Of a DNA stretch of 21,498 nt, positions 7,338-16,057 are shown one piece after another (the stretch's first letter is position 1; each line of letters begins with the position of its first letter). Below the pieces are notes generated by a model. The model was given only the letters and a program-made list of their open reading frames with translations. It had not been told where the DNA came from and did no database searches. The DNA lies in the IMG/VR virus record IMGVR_UViG_3300025122_000193, positions 1 through 21,498 of that record, one strand, 5' to 3'. Source of the stretch: a virus. Made by a program: the position numbers and the translations under genes.

Positions 7338-10300
7338 TTATAAAGAATCCGGATCAATCGCATTTGTAAGCACAAAATCAAGCGCAATAAACTCTACAGC
7401 CTTTGTTGGTTGTAGGAAAATCTTGCCTCGAAGTGTATTATTTTCGATATCCGTCTGTGTTGTTGTTGTTGTATCAATCTGTACTTTAAATTTCACAACA
7501 CCCTGTTGTTGCTGAATTTGTTTAAGAATCGGGTTTACGGCCGCGGAAAACTTAGCAAGAGTTTCCTCCCTATTAGGCTCGAACAATATCGTTTGACCCA
7601 CAGCCCGAACTCGTCGTCTAACTTCAATCAATAAACGCCTAACATTAACTCTATCCAACGCGCTCTGTGCACTTAATAGCGTCTTCTGGCCAAATACCTT
7701 CGGACCACCCGTCGCTGGAAAAGATGCAATGGGATTGATGTCGGTTGAATATAGGTCATCTAAATTTTTCTGATTTAATTGGACAGCCAGATTCTCTACA
7801 TTACGTAGGGCACCTCGTGTAAAGCCGGCTGGTGCATACCAAGGATAAGCCACGGAATCGTTTAGGGCAAAAGCGCCTAATACGGCAACCGTAGGTGGTA
7901 CCTTCACTATAGTTGATGTACCATTATCTACCATAGTAAGATCCGGAAAATATGCGGCCGCAAATGAACTGTCTAGATTTCTTCCACCAAAATTACGTGC
8001 TGTTGTTGTTACATCAACCAACTGAGTTACAGAAGAAGTTATGAATAAATCATCAGAATCCTTTTCCTCAATGTCCATCAAATAAAATGCATCGAATCGA
8101 TTTTCAATGGCGTCCAGTGCATAATTTGTAATGGAGCGATGTCTCAAACCTGGGATGGCCAACAACTGAATATCGTCGTAAGCTTTTTCAGCCATCACAT
8201 CGATTGCTTTGCGATAAGCTGCTAAAGTTGGACCGTTCAGCCCTCCCTGTGTGGCCACATTATCGAATTCACGGCGGACCGCAATATCAGACATCTTGAA
8301 TTTTTGAGTACCGAAGATGTTAAGGCCATCGAACCCACCCTGCATCATCAGGGTAAACTTAAGATATTTTCGTGTAGTAGAATCTCCAAAATCCTTTGTT
8401 ACATCCAAAAAACGACCAGGTTGTGTTGTACCATCTGACTTAGTCAAATCTGCTAGCGTCCCATTGCGACGATATTGGGCAGCTTGCCATTCTGTGGCAT
8501 TTGGTAAGTCGATGGCTACGCTCTGTGTCACCACCTGCACCCTTTCTAACGTAAATCTATTATTACAGAACCTATCCGAATCTACGACTGTGCCGGCTCG
8601 ATCAGCTGCTCCCGCATTGTTTCCTACCCACACTGGGCGTGAATTAGCAACTCGAAACATTGGAAAATACTTAGTCCAAGAATCTATCTGATCGTCGTGT
8701 GCCAGCGTGCTATTTGGGAAACTTAAACTCTCTTGTTTCGTGGTCTGTATTCCCCAGTAATAATCTGAACTGGCCACCGTAGTGCCCCCACGATTGATCG
8801 CCATACTACGACGAAATGGTACCGGAGGTTGAGAAATCGATGACATACACGAGAGCTTATCAACGGCTTGGTATGCGTCTGCCCCGAGGCCGGTGTCTGT
8901 ACCAACTGCTCCACTCACTGCGGATATCACACCGGTACCTGATGTTATAAGGTGAAACAATCCTCGGAAACCTACTGGAAGAGCACCTTCATCGATCCCA
9001 AGCGGGCCCTGGTCAACAACCGGATTCATTTCAACCCGCACAAGGTTTGACTTATTAGGAAAGCGACCCTCTAATTGTAATTTTTGAGACCCCAACGCTC
9101 TGTCAAAGTCGAAATACATACGTTGATCCCCTATCCTCCTAGCAATGTAGTTCTCTGACGCGGGATTGAGATTACAGTTCGTAAATTTTTCATAGACCCT
9201 AATATTCTTATCATTATCCCACAAATCGCGAATTGCGACATCAAATGTCCCATATTGCGCTGCACCAGGTTTGGTAGAAGTGGATTTTTTGATATTGTAT
9301 ATACTGATCTTCATTCTCTCAGGTGGCAGATCCAACGTCGTGGGTGTATAACCTCCCACGCCATCAGATAAAGCCACAAATCTAAATAATGAAACAGCGC
9401 CCTCACCCATATCCTGTGATGTCACATAGGGCGAAAAAGCAGCTTGGTATCGATCGTCAAATCCGTCAAAATTGGGTATACCATAAGCGTCGGTTGTCTC
9501 TGATATATCAGCCAGACTTCCGCTGTTCCGCCCGATCGATGCCGTAACCATGAAAGCGATTTGTTGTCCCGGGCGTTTGCCTCTCTGCCAAAAGGGCGTT
9601 CCGGCGGCGTGTTGGGGATAGCCGGCTGAGCCTGAAAGGCTTGAATGTGACCCGGTTATGGTTGCAAACTGGGGATGGATTCCCCAATGCGCATATAAAT
9701 AATGTCCTGCCTCCTCAACCTTCAGCGGATCAGTGTTGAAAACATTGGGAAAATAGGCACTACTGTTCATGTCAAAAGAAGCCGTAATAATGGCACCGTA
9801 TGATTCATTAGGGGTATGACCATTAAGCAACATCACAAATTGACCGTTGGTGTTAGCGGTCTTGGAAACATCACCGACCCAACCACCGCCACAGTCTGTG
9901 GCGGTGGGGCCAAAAGATGCTGTGGTATATGTAGCACCGAAAATTGAACCACCCGCACTGTGGCGCGCCGCTGGAGTGGTTATAAGTGGAGCATTGTTTT
10001 CATTATCACTACAGGAGAGTGCAGCAATCACCCCGGATGGAGTCATCAATACTCCCCGAAGAATGGGCACAGACTGAGTGAGAACATTTACCAACTCAAA
10101 ACCGTTTCCGGTGGTACCTTCGGTCAGCCCAGCCTCTCGAAGAACAGTGGATGTAGGGCTGGATTCAGACATGTAACACCCAAACAGAAATGTACGACCC
10201 TCTATACCGGTAGTTGCCGTAGGGGTGGGAGAGTAGGAATTATCCCCGATATCACCATCCGCATCGCCTTGAACCAGTCGCTGACCTGCCACAAATCCCG

Positions 10301-10613
10301 CGCTCGTAACCGAACCGTCAGCATTGCGTTGTTGACAATCTCCAGCCCCCAATACTCGCATAAAAGTACCCGAGCCGGCTCCATTATCAAACCAAGCCCG
10401 AATTGCAAGTGGACCAAATTTTTTCCCATCCGTATCCCCAAACTTCACAGCAAATTCGGAAAAATTTGCCACTTTGATTGGTACAAAAGCGGGACCTTTT
10501 CCCGAAGTTCCGATGACACCTGCCGGTATACCGGTAGCAACCGTCGCCTTCGGACCGGTTAAATCAATTTCCCGTGCTTTTATTCCAGCGCTACTAAAAA
10601 CCTGTTCCGCCAT
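7338..10613 (-). CDS. gp18: Tail sheath protein, second paralog (gp18-like)
   Basis: A 1091-residue contractile sheath protein. Sheath subunits surround the tube and contract to drive it through the host envelope. The N terminus (MAEQVFSSAGIKAREIDLTG) and VGIPAGVI-type segment match the family's SPG...E start. The C-terminal conserved domain is clear: DDIQLLAIPGLRHRSI near 811, YPWYAPAGFTRGAL near 925, then INPIASFPATGGPKVFGQKT and ALDRVNVRRLLIEVRRRVR. A final beta region contains FIALDFVLTN. It is the same length as, and clearly homologous to, the sheath gene immediately upstream, though divergent. T4 gp18 has 659 residues, so the central region is greatly enlarged. The start has AGGAG 8 nt before ATG. 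The gap to the upstream sheath gene is 42 nt. Confidence 0.95.
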   Translation of the reverse strand: MAEQVFSSAGIKAREIDLTGPKATVATGIPAGVIGTSGKGPAFVPIKVANFSEFAVKFGDTDGKKFGPLAIRAWFDNGAGSGTFMRVLGAGDCQQRNADGSVTSAGFVAGQRLVQGDADGDIGDNSYSPTPTATTGIEGRTFLFGCYMSESSPTSTVLREAGLTEGTTGNGFELVNVLTQSVPILRGVLMTPSGVIAALSCSDNENNAPLITTPAARHSAGGSIFGATYTTASFGPTATDCGGGWVGDVSKTANTNGQFVMLLNGHTPNESYGAIITASFDMNSSAYFPNVFNTDPLKVEEAGHYLYAHWGIHPQFATITGSHSSLSGSAGYPQHAAGTPFWQRGKRPGQQIAFMVTASIGRNSGSLADISETTDAYGIPNFDGFDDRYQAAFSPYVTSQDMGEGAVSLFRFVALSDGVGGYTPTTLDLPPERMKISIYNIKKSTSTKPGAAQYGTFDVAIRDLWDNDKNIRVYEKFTNCNLNPASENYIARRIGDQRMYFDFDRALGSQKLQLEGRFPNKSNLVRVEMNPVVDQGPLGIDEGALPVGFRGLFHLITSGTGVISAVSGAVGTDTGLGADAYQAVDKLSCMSSISQPPVPFRRSMAINRGGTTVASSDYYWGIQTTKQESLSFPNSTLAHDDQIDSWTKYFPMFRVANSRPVWVGNNAGAADRAGTVVDSDRFCNNRFTLERVQVVTQSVAIDLPNATEWQAAQYRRNGTLADLTKSDGTTQPGRFLDVTKDFGDSTTRKYLKFTLMMQGGFDGLNIFGTQKFKMSDIAVRREFDNVATQGGLNGPTLAAYRKAIDVMAEKAYDDIQLLAIPGLRHRSITNYALDAIENRFDAFYLMDIEEKDSDDLFITSSVTQLVDVTTTARNFGGRNLDSSFAAAYFPDLTMVDNGTSTIVKVPPTVAVLGAFALNDSVAYPWYAPAGFTRGALRNVENLAVQLNQKNLDDLYSTDINPIASFPATGGPKVFGQKTLLSAQSALDRVNVRRLLIEVRRRVRAVGQTILFEPNREETLAKFSAAVNPILKQIQQQQGVVKFKVQIDTTTTTQTDIENNTLRGKIFLQPTKAVEFIALDFVLTNAIDPDSL

Positions 10614-10643
10614 TTTTCATGCTCCTAAAACGATTATTCCTTA

Positions 10644-10657
10644 ATATGTATTTACTT
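10644..10657 (-). promoter_or_regulatory. Candidate late promoter between the sheath genes
   Basis: The minus strand reads AGTAAATACATAT. It begins within the stop codon of the first sheath gene and lies about 31-43 nt before the start of the second. It shares the TRAATAC core with other intergenic sites and would let the second sheath be transcribed separately. Confidence 0.4.
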
Positions 10658-13600
10658 ACTCAAAACTTACGCCAGTTTGTGTTATGATAAAATCAATCGC
10701 AATATACTCAATTGCACGTGTAGGAATGACAATGATTCGACCGTTTAATCGATAGTCGTCAAAATCTTGCGCAGAATTATTGCTATCATCCATGATAACC
10801 TTGAACTGTTCAATACCCTGTTGGGCCTGTACTAAAGCCAACAGCGGGACCGCTTGTGATAAAAATTTGGCCCGTGTTGCCGGAGTATTTTGGTCAAACA
10901 GAATGCCCCTAGCTACGTTGAAAACCAACCGCTTAACCTCAATAAGCATTCTCCTCACATTGATCCTATCCAAAGCTGTTTGAGATGCTTGAAGATTTTT
11001 TTGACCGAATATTACAAATCCCACATTCGGGAATGTCGCAATCGGATTAATTCTAGCATCATACAACGTATCACGATCTGCAGCACTTAATCTAATATCA
11101 ACGTTGGTCACAAATCCCAACGATCCTCGCGAGAAACCTGCGGGTGCAAACCATGGACGTGCCACCTTGTCATTCAATCCTAGAGCACTTAATGCAGCAA
11201 CTGACGCCGGCACCTTAGCGACTGAATTATTGACATCATCCCTTACCCAAACGTCAGGAAAATAGGTTCCTACATAATTGTTGTCAATATTTCTCAACTC
11301 AAACTGTAACGCCGTATCCGTGACATCAGAATAATTGCCATCACTAGCATATACGCGATTGCCGTTCTCATCATAAGGCTCCAAATCCATTACGTAGAAA
11401 ACTTGGCCATTTTCTTTTGCATTCTGCCCTACAAAATCAGTAACTAATGGATCCCTGATACCTGGAATTGCTACAATATTAGCATTAGAAGTTAGATGAT
11501 CAGTAATAATCGAGGATGCTTGCTTATAAGCTATAATAACGCTGTTATTAATTCCTGCACCAGCAGGATTACGCGTTGCATTAGCCTGAACTCCCAAACA
11601 TGACGTTGAAGTAGTGTCTCCATAATCGGCGTTTGCTTTACCACCTGCAGCTACGGTGGAGGTTGCCTTATCATTCATCAAAAATTGATCTCTATCGAGA
11701 ATATTAAGACCGTCAAACCCACCATAAAAAATGTTAGTATATTTCGCAAATCCCCCGAAACGATTGAAATGTGCACTAGAAGAATTCAATAATGTAGCCA
11801 ACGTAATTCTACCGTTGGTGAAATCAGCTTCTGTTAGGTTCGTTAAAGTGTACTTGGCGCTTGATAAGCGACCATTTCGAATATAGGCAGTCGACTTGAT
11901 TGTATCAGCCGCAGACCCTGTTACATCCGTAATGTGTCCCGCACCATCCAGTCCTATTGGAAGAGCGACGCGCGCTAGCGTAAATTTATTACTATTAAAC
12001 GCATCCGCCCCGGCCCCGGTTACAAGAGTATCTAGCTTTTGAATTCCCATAAACTTAGTATACGCATTGACAATGCGGTTGAGCTTATTTCCTTCGTTGG
12101 TCCGAAATAGAGCATTTGCCAATCCGGTAGGCGAAGCTGAGGACGAAATGGGCAACAACGTATTATGAACCCCCCAATAAATGCGTGAATCGGCTCTCTC
12201 ATCAGTACCCTGTTGTCCTGCAAAGTTGGCCGTAGTAGATGCCTCACCTCGAGTGCACTTCCATGTATAAGGAAGTGGGGGAACAATGGAACCCGTCAGG
12301 CCCGATGTTGCCTGTGAATCGGTTGGAAGCGATGAAGTGACGCTCTGTAATCTGGCGCTATTAGTATGTGTGATGCTTCCGAGATCGGGAATCACGGTAT
12401 CCCACAAATCAGTCAGTGTATTGTTTGTCTTTAGTGTTGGAATTCCTCTAAACCCGAAAGGCATTGCATCCTTAGGAACCTCACCAGCATATAATGGAGC
12501 TGATATCTGTACCCGAACCAATGATGAAACATTTGGGTACTTTCCGTTTATTATCAGACGTCTTTCTGCCTCCAGTTCCGCATCAAAATTGAAAAATACT
12601 TTGGTATCTCCTATAACTCTACCCAGAAATCTATCGCTATTGGGATCCAAGTTACAGTCTAGATATCTTTCAATTATCTGAGGATCAAAATCAGTGTCGT
12701 CAAATTCACGAACCTGCACTTCAAAAGAAGGATAGGGATACCCCTTATCCATGGAAGGTTTTAGGTTAGCAATAGATATCTTAAATTTATCATTCGCATA
12801 TGCACCATCAGATAACGTCTCAAAATAAAATAGGTCATATTCCTTCTGAGCATAGGGCTGCGAGATAAAGTGTGTCGTTCTTGGCGTCGTGTAACGTGTA
12901 TCAAAACGACCAAAAGCACCCAAGTAAGGCAGGGTCGTATCTCCCGAACTATCCGAAGTATTCATTGCTCCGGAGCACAACAATATGGACTGATTATCAA
13001 TTGATAGCTGTGCTAGCAAACTATCAACGGGAAAATCAACATAAAGAAGATGTTTCTTTTCCTCAAACTTGAGGGGATCGGTATTTAAAAAATTAGTTAT
13101 ATAAAATGGGCTTCGTGGGTCTAGAGAAGCAGTATATATCTTCAACCCTGTTTGGTCATCCGCGCCGCCGAACTCCGCGCCGTCCGAGTTAGAAAGAACC
13201 AACTTAAAAGTAAAAGCCGGCATCTGGCCCGAGACGCTATCGGTACACATCGCGTCATCACCGGTGGAGACGTGGTTTGCGGTACCGGGATCAGGCACCC
13301 GAGACGCGTGATATGGCACATTATAATCCAGGGCTTGAAAAATTGTACCGGTAGCAGTAAACAGTATAGCCCTAACAAGGTTTATGGTATCATCTCCCCC
13401 TTCGGTTCCCGGAAAACTCTGGTTATCACTAAAAACAGGAAATGCAGTGGGTTCGCCACCACCGCCAAAGAGACTTGCAGATACAAAGTGTCGTGCACAG
13501 AGAAACTGTACCACACCTCTAGGGTGCCAGTCTGCCGCAGGGGGTTCCCCGGCGGTAGTGGCAGCCGCTGATTGCGGTCCGCCGGATCCGGTAATTCTAA

Positions 13601-13931
13601 ACCCTGCATTTCTAACGGTACCGAGAGCAATTGTGTCCTGAATATTGGCGAACGTAGTGTTGGCACCACACCCCAACACGCGCATGAAGGTACATGCTGT
13701 TTGATTCTTAAGGAATTCCTGAACTGCATAGGGTCCAAAAAATTTGGGATCTAATGATCCGAATCGCGTCTCAAAGTCTCGGAAATCGCCCACTATTACA
13801 GGCACAAAAGCCGGACCGCGCTGAGCTGCAGCAATAACCCCTGCTGGAATCCCAACTGGAGGTTGTTTGCGCAGCGAAACATCAATCTCTCTTTCAAAAA
13901 AACCGGGTGAACGAAATGTTTGCTCAGCCAT
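10656..13931 (-). CDS. gp18: Tail sheath protein, first paralog (gp18-like)
   Basis: A 1091-residue contractile sheath protein with the same architecture as its downstream neighbour. The N terminus reads MAEQTFRSPGFFEREIDVS, then GIPAGVIAAAQRGPAFVPV. FGPYAVQEF and TFMRVLG are shared with the paralog (FGPLAIRAW, TFMRVLG). The C-terminal domain has NIVAIPGIRDPLVTDF near 815, RPWFAPAGFSRGSL near 925, INPIATFPNVGFVIFGQKN and ALDRINVRRMLIEVKR, ending IAIDFIITQTG. Both copies are intact, so neither is a decayed duplicate. The ATG start has AAGGAG 6 nt upstream. It follows the gp15-like tail completion gene, where T4 has 16 and 17 before 18. Confidence 0.95.
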   Translation of the reverse strand: MAEQTFRSPGFFEREIDVSLRKQPPVGIPAGVIAAAQRGPAFVPVIVGDFRDFETRFGSLDPKFFGPYAVQEFLKNQTACTFMRVLGCGANTTFANIQDTIALGTVRNAGFRITGSGGPQSAAATTAGEPPAADWHPRGVVQFLCARHFVSASLFGGGGEPTAFPVFSDNQSFPGTEGGDDTINLVRAILFTATGTIFQALDYNVPYHASRVPDPGTANHVSTGDDAMCTDSVSGQMPAFTFKLVLSNSDGAEFGGADDQTGLKIYTASLDPRSPFYITNFLNTDPLKFEEKKHLLYVDFPVDSLLAQLSIDNQSILLCSGAMNTSDSSGDTTLPYLGAFGRFDTRYTTPRTTHFISQPYAQKEYDLFYFETLSDGAYANDKFKISIANLKPSMDKGYPYPSFEVQVREFDDTDFDPQIIERYLDCNLDPNSDRFLGRVIGDTKVFFNFDAELEAERRLIINGKYPNVSSLVRVQISAPLYAGEVPKDAMPFGFRGIPTLKTNNTLTDLWDTVIPDLGSITHTNSARLQSVTSSLPTDSQATSGLTGSIVPPLPYTWKCTRGEASTTANFAGQQGTDERADSRIYWGVHNTLLPISSSASPTGLANALFRTNEGNKLNRIVNAYTKFMGIQKLDTLVTGAGADAFNSNKFTLARVALPIGLDGAGHITDVTGSAADTIKSTAYIRNGRLSSAKYTLTNLTEADFTNGRITLATLLNSSSAHFNRFGGFAKYTNIFYGGFDGLNILDRDQFLMNDKATSTVAAGGKANADYGDTTSTSCLGVQANATRNPAGAGINNSVIIAYKQASSIITDHLTSNANIVAIPGIRDPLVTDFVGQNAKENGQVFYVMDLEPYDENGNRVYASDGNYSDVTDTALQFELRNIDNNYVGTYFPDVWVRDDVNNSVAKVPASVAALSALGLNDKVARPWFAPAGFSRGSLGFVTNVDIRLSAADRDTLYDARINPIATFPNVGFVIFGQKNLQASQTALDRINVRRMLIEVKRLVFNVARGILFDQNTPATRAKFLSQAVPLLALVQAQQGIEQFKVIMDDSNNSAQDFDDYRLNGRIIVIPTRAIEYIAIDFIITQTGVSFE

Positions 13932-13960
13932 GTAGCACTCCTTGAACTAAAACTTTACGG

Positions 13961-13974
13961 AAATAAATATGCAC
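13961..13974 (-). promoter_or_regulatory. Candidate late promoter before first sheath gene
   Basis: The minus strand reads GTGCATATTTATTT, about 30-43 nt before the sheath ATG. It aligns base for base with GTGAATACTTATCC at 18387-18400. The plus strand reads AAATAAATATGC, so orientation as a T4-type element is ambiguous. Confidence 0.4.
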
Positions 13975-14013
13975 AAAAATCCTGATTGACCTTATCTTTA
14001 GACAGAAGATAGT

Positions 14014-15351
14014 CTAAATATCAATCTCTGTTAATGTTTCTAATCCCGGATTGGTATTACCGGTACTAATATCCACATAAATAGACTCTCCCTTAGAAGT
14101 AGAAACAACGGGGGGAAGAGGTACCTCGTAAGTTTCACCGGTAAAAGGATCATTCCCCAAAAAAGGTACAGACACAGCATTATTACGACCACCCATAGCA
14201 CCCCCAATATTAACACTATCATCGTGTAATGCACTAACCCCACCCACAATATTAGTGGAATCTGAGGCTGCTTTACCGTTTTTTCCTAATAATCGTGTAC
14301 CCGGTAATGCATCAGTATCGGTTGCCATATTTTCTAATACATATTTTCCCACATCGCCACTTGGGGGTCCCACTTGTCTCACTGTCGTCATGTTAACATT
14401 TGCCTGTAGAATATCAAAACTAATCTCCGGTGCACTCAGAAAAGATCGTAGAGCATTGGGTGCACCAGGATATGAAGGGTTGACAATATAAGCTGGTACG
14501 TCAATGCTAAAACTATATTTCACTATTCTTTCCTGGTCCGAAAAATCAGTAAAATTATTGTCCGAATTCAAAGATGGTTGAACATATGCTACAAACCAAT
14601 AACCCTTCGACGTCTCAATTCTAAACGTTCGCTGGTGCATATCCTGATAAACACTCATAAGAGCGGTCAGCATATTGTTCATTTGTTGTGTATATTGTGT
14701 CCAAAACGTAATTTCGTAGGTAGCAGTATAATGCTTAACAGGAGGAATCGTGATAAATTCATATATGTTTTTGTTATTTAAATTATTTGCCAACAACATA
14801 TTTTGTTGAGCAGCCATAGAAGGCTTGGTGGGAATACGACGTGACGCGACTGTTCCCGGCAATGAACCGGTAACACTGATGCCACCCTGATATCGATTCC
14901 GATGTGACAGACTTACGGTATTATCCTGGTTATGTACTCCCACCTTGTTGATTAATTGTTGATAGCGAGGATCTCTTTTACTCAACCTTTTCTTGATTAC
15001 CAGTGGTTGCGTCTGTCCTGGTCCAGCGCCCTTTGTTGCATCCTGTTCTATGCCTGTTCTGACCATCGAAATCAAAGGTAATATAAGGATACCGGCCTTG
15101 TCACGTAAGGGTCGGTTTCTTCTTAATATAGCAAATCTCTCACCAGTTGCAAAAATAACAGGGGTTTTCCGAGTTGCATCTTTCAAAGTATAATAAAAGG
15201 GTATCTCTTTATTAAATAAATCAAATAATGCACGGTCTACATCTTCTATGGTACACTCTGGAATAGAAAAATCTTCCGGAACATCTGTGCCCTCGTATCC
15301 CATCGAAATGGACTGACCATCGACCTTAGATTTTGTAAGTCTTGTAGACAT
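14014..15351 (-). CDS. gp15: Tail completion / sheath stabiliser protein (gp15-like)
   Basis: A 445-residue protein. T4 gp15 (272 residues) caps the finished tail and joins it to the neck. The gp15-like pattern lies at about residues 195-300: IPPVKHYTATYEITFWTQYT, then a helix with QQMNNMLTALMSVYQD. RTFRIETSKGYWFVAYVQP and RIVKYSFSIDVPAYIVNP follow. The N-terminal part, DVDRALFDLFNKEIPFYYTL then TPVIFATGERFAILRR, is an extra region. The C-terminal 130 residues are low-complexity and Gly/Asn-rich. ATG has GGAG 9 nt upstream. The gap to the gp14-like stop is 12 nt. Order 13-14-15 matches T4. Assignment rests on pattern and synteny. Confidence 0.75.
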   Translation of the reverse strand: MSTRLTKSKVDGQSISMGYEGTDVPEDFSIPECTIEDVDRALFDLFNKEIPFYYTLKDATRKTPVIFATGERFAILRRNRPLRDKAGILILPLISMVRTGIEQDATKGAGPGQTQPLVIKKRLSKRDPRYQQLINKVGVHNQDNTVSLSHRNRYQGGISVTGSLPGTVASRRIPTKPSMAAQQNMLLANNLNNKNIYEFITIPPVKHYTATYEITFWTQYTQQMNNMLTALMSVYQDMHQRTFRIETSKGYWFVAYVQPSLNSDNNFTDFSDQERIVKYSFSIDVPAYIVNPSYPGAPNALRSFLSAPEISFDILQANVNMTTVRQVGPPSGDVGKYVLENMATDTDALPGTRLLGKNGKAASDSTNIVGGVSALHDDSVNIGGAMGGRNNAVSVPFLGNDPFTGETYEVPLPPVVSTSKGESIYVDISTGNTNPGLETLTEIDI

Positions 15352-15363
15352 TCTCTACGTCTC

Positions 15364-16047
15364 CTATGAATCCGAATAAAAAGATGAATCTATGATGCCA
15401 ATTTCATCTTCTTTATTGTTTCCGCCTTTGGGCGAAACCTCAGCGGGTCCAGAAATTGGTCTAGTGACCACATCCTTTGCTATCAGCGAACGTTTATCTC
15501 CGGTCGGGCCCTCACTGTTTTCAGGAAACCCTCGCTGTTGAACGAACGTAGTCTGCACGGCGCCCGGGTCGGAATAACTTTCGTCAGTTGGTCCAATTGG
15601 ATCCTTTTCTATCAAACCTATCCGAGCCTGTTTTCCAACTAACTTAATACCGGTAGTGTGTTCAATTTCGCCATATATGGTACTCTGTACAGTTTTTGAC
15701 GTTACTTCAAAAAATGTATCGCCATAACTAAAATAATCACCGGTACGTGCGTCAATTCCTTTATCTAGTATATCCCTACTCTGCAAATAAACGTCAATGC
15801 TATAGTAGTTTTCCTGCCCAAAATTATTCGTTCTGACTTCAGACGGTGCCCATGTAACTCGGGCGCCTATTTCAATGGGAGGGTCAAAAACTTTTTCCAT
15901 TGCCTCTTCATAAACATCATGTACATTTGTTAAATCTTTTCTTACATGATAATAATAGATCTTTTGACCTACAACGTCTTTTACCAACTCTTTATTGACA
16001 TCAGCAATGAAATCAATTTCGCGAGGAGTAATGAATAACCTGGCCAA
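15364..16047 (-). CDS. gp14: Neck protein (gp14-like)
   Basis: A 227-residue protein beginning at a TTG codon (16047), supported by GGAG 7 nt upstream and by the 10-nt gap to the preceding stop. Family-like features are the N-terminal FITPREIDFIADVNKELVKD and GQKIYYYHVRKDLTNVHDVY (about residues 28-47). A beta region follows with DVYLQSRDI and RTGDYFSYGDTFFEVTSKTV (about 105-130). The C-terminal 60 residues are disordered and charged. T4 gp14 (256 residues) joins gp13 to close the neck of the DNA-filled head and give the attachment surface for the tail. Placement between gp13-like and gp15-like genes supports the call. Similarity to T4 itself is remote. Confidence 0.75.
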   Translation of the reverse strand: MARLFITPREIDFIADVNKELVKDVVGQKIYYYHVRKDLTNVHDVYEEAMEKVFDPPIEIGARVTWAPSEVRTNNFGQENYYSIDVYLQSRDILDKGIDARTGDYFSYGDTFFEVTSKTVQSTIYGEIEHTTGIKLVGKQARIGLIEKDPIGPTDESYSDPGAVQTTFVQQRGFPENSEGPTGDKRSLIAKDVVTRPISGPAEVSPKGGNNKEDEIGIIDSSFYSDS

Positions 16048-16057
16048 CTCTTATCTC

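Noticed and set aside
9960-10562. 200-codon plus-strand frame opposite the second sheath gene
   Set aside because: Antisense to a conserved sheath N terminus, with no ribosome site or recognisable family.
12286-12681. 131-codon plus-strand frame opposite the first sheath gene
   Set aside because: Antisense shadow of an intact sheath gene with no supporting signals.
13997-14018. Hairpin TTTAGAC/GTCTAAA at the end of the gp15-like gene
   Set aside because: It overlaps the stop codon and has no T-run after it, so it is not a convincing terminator.
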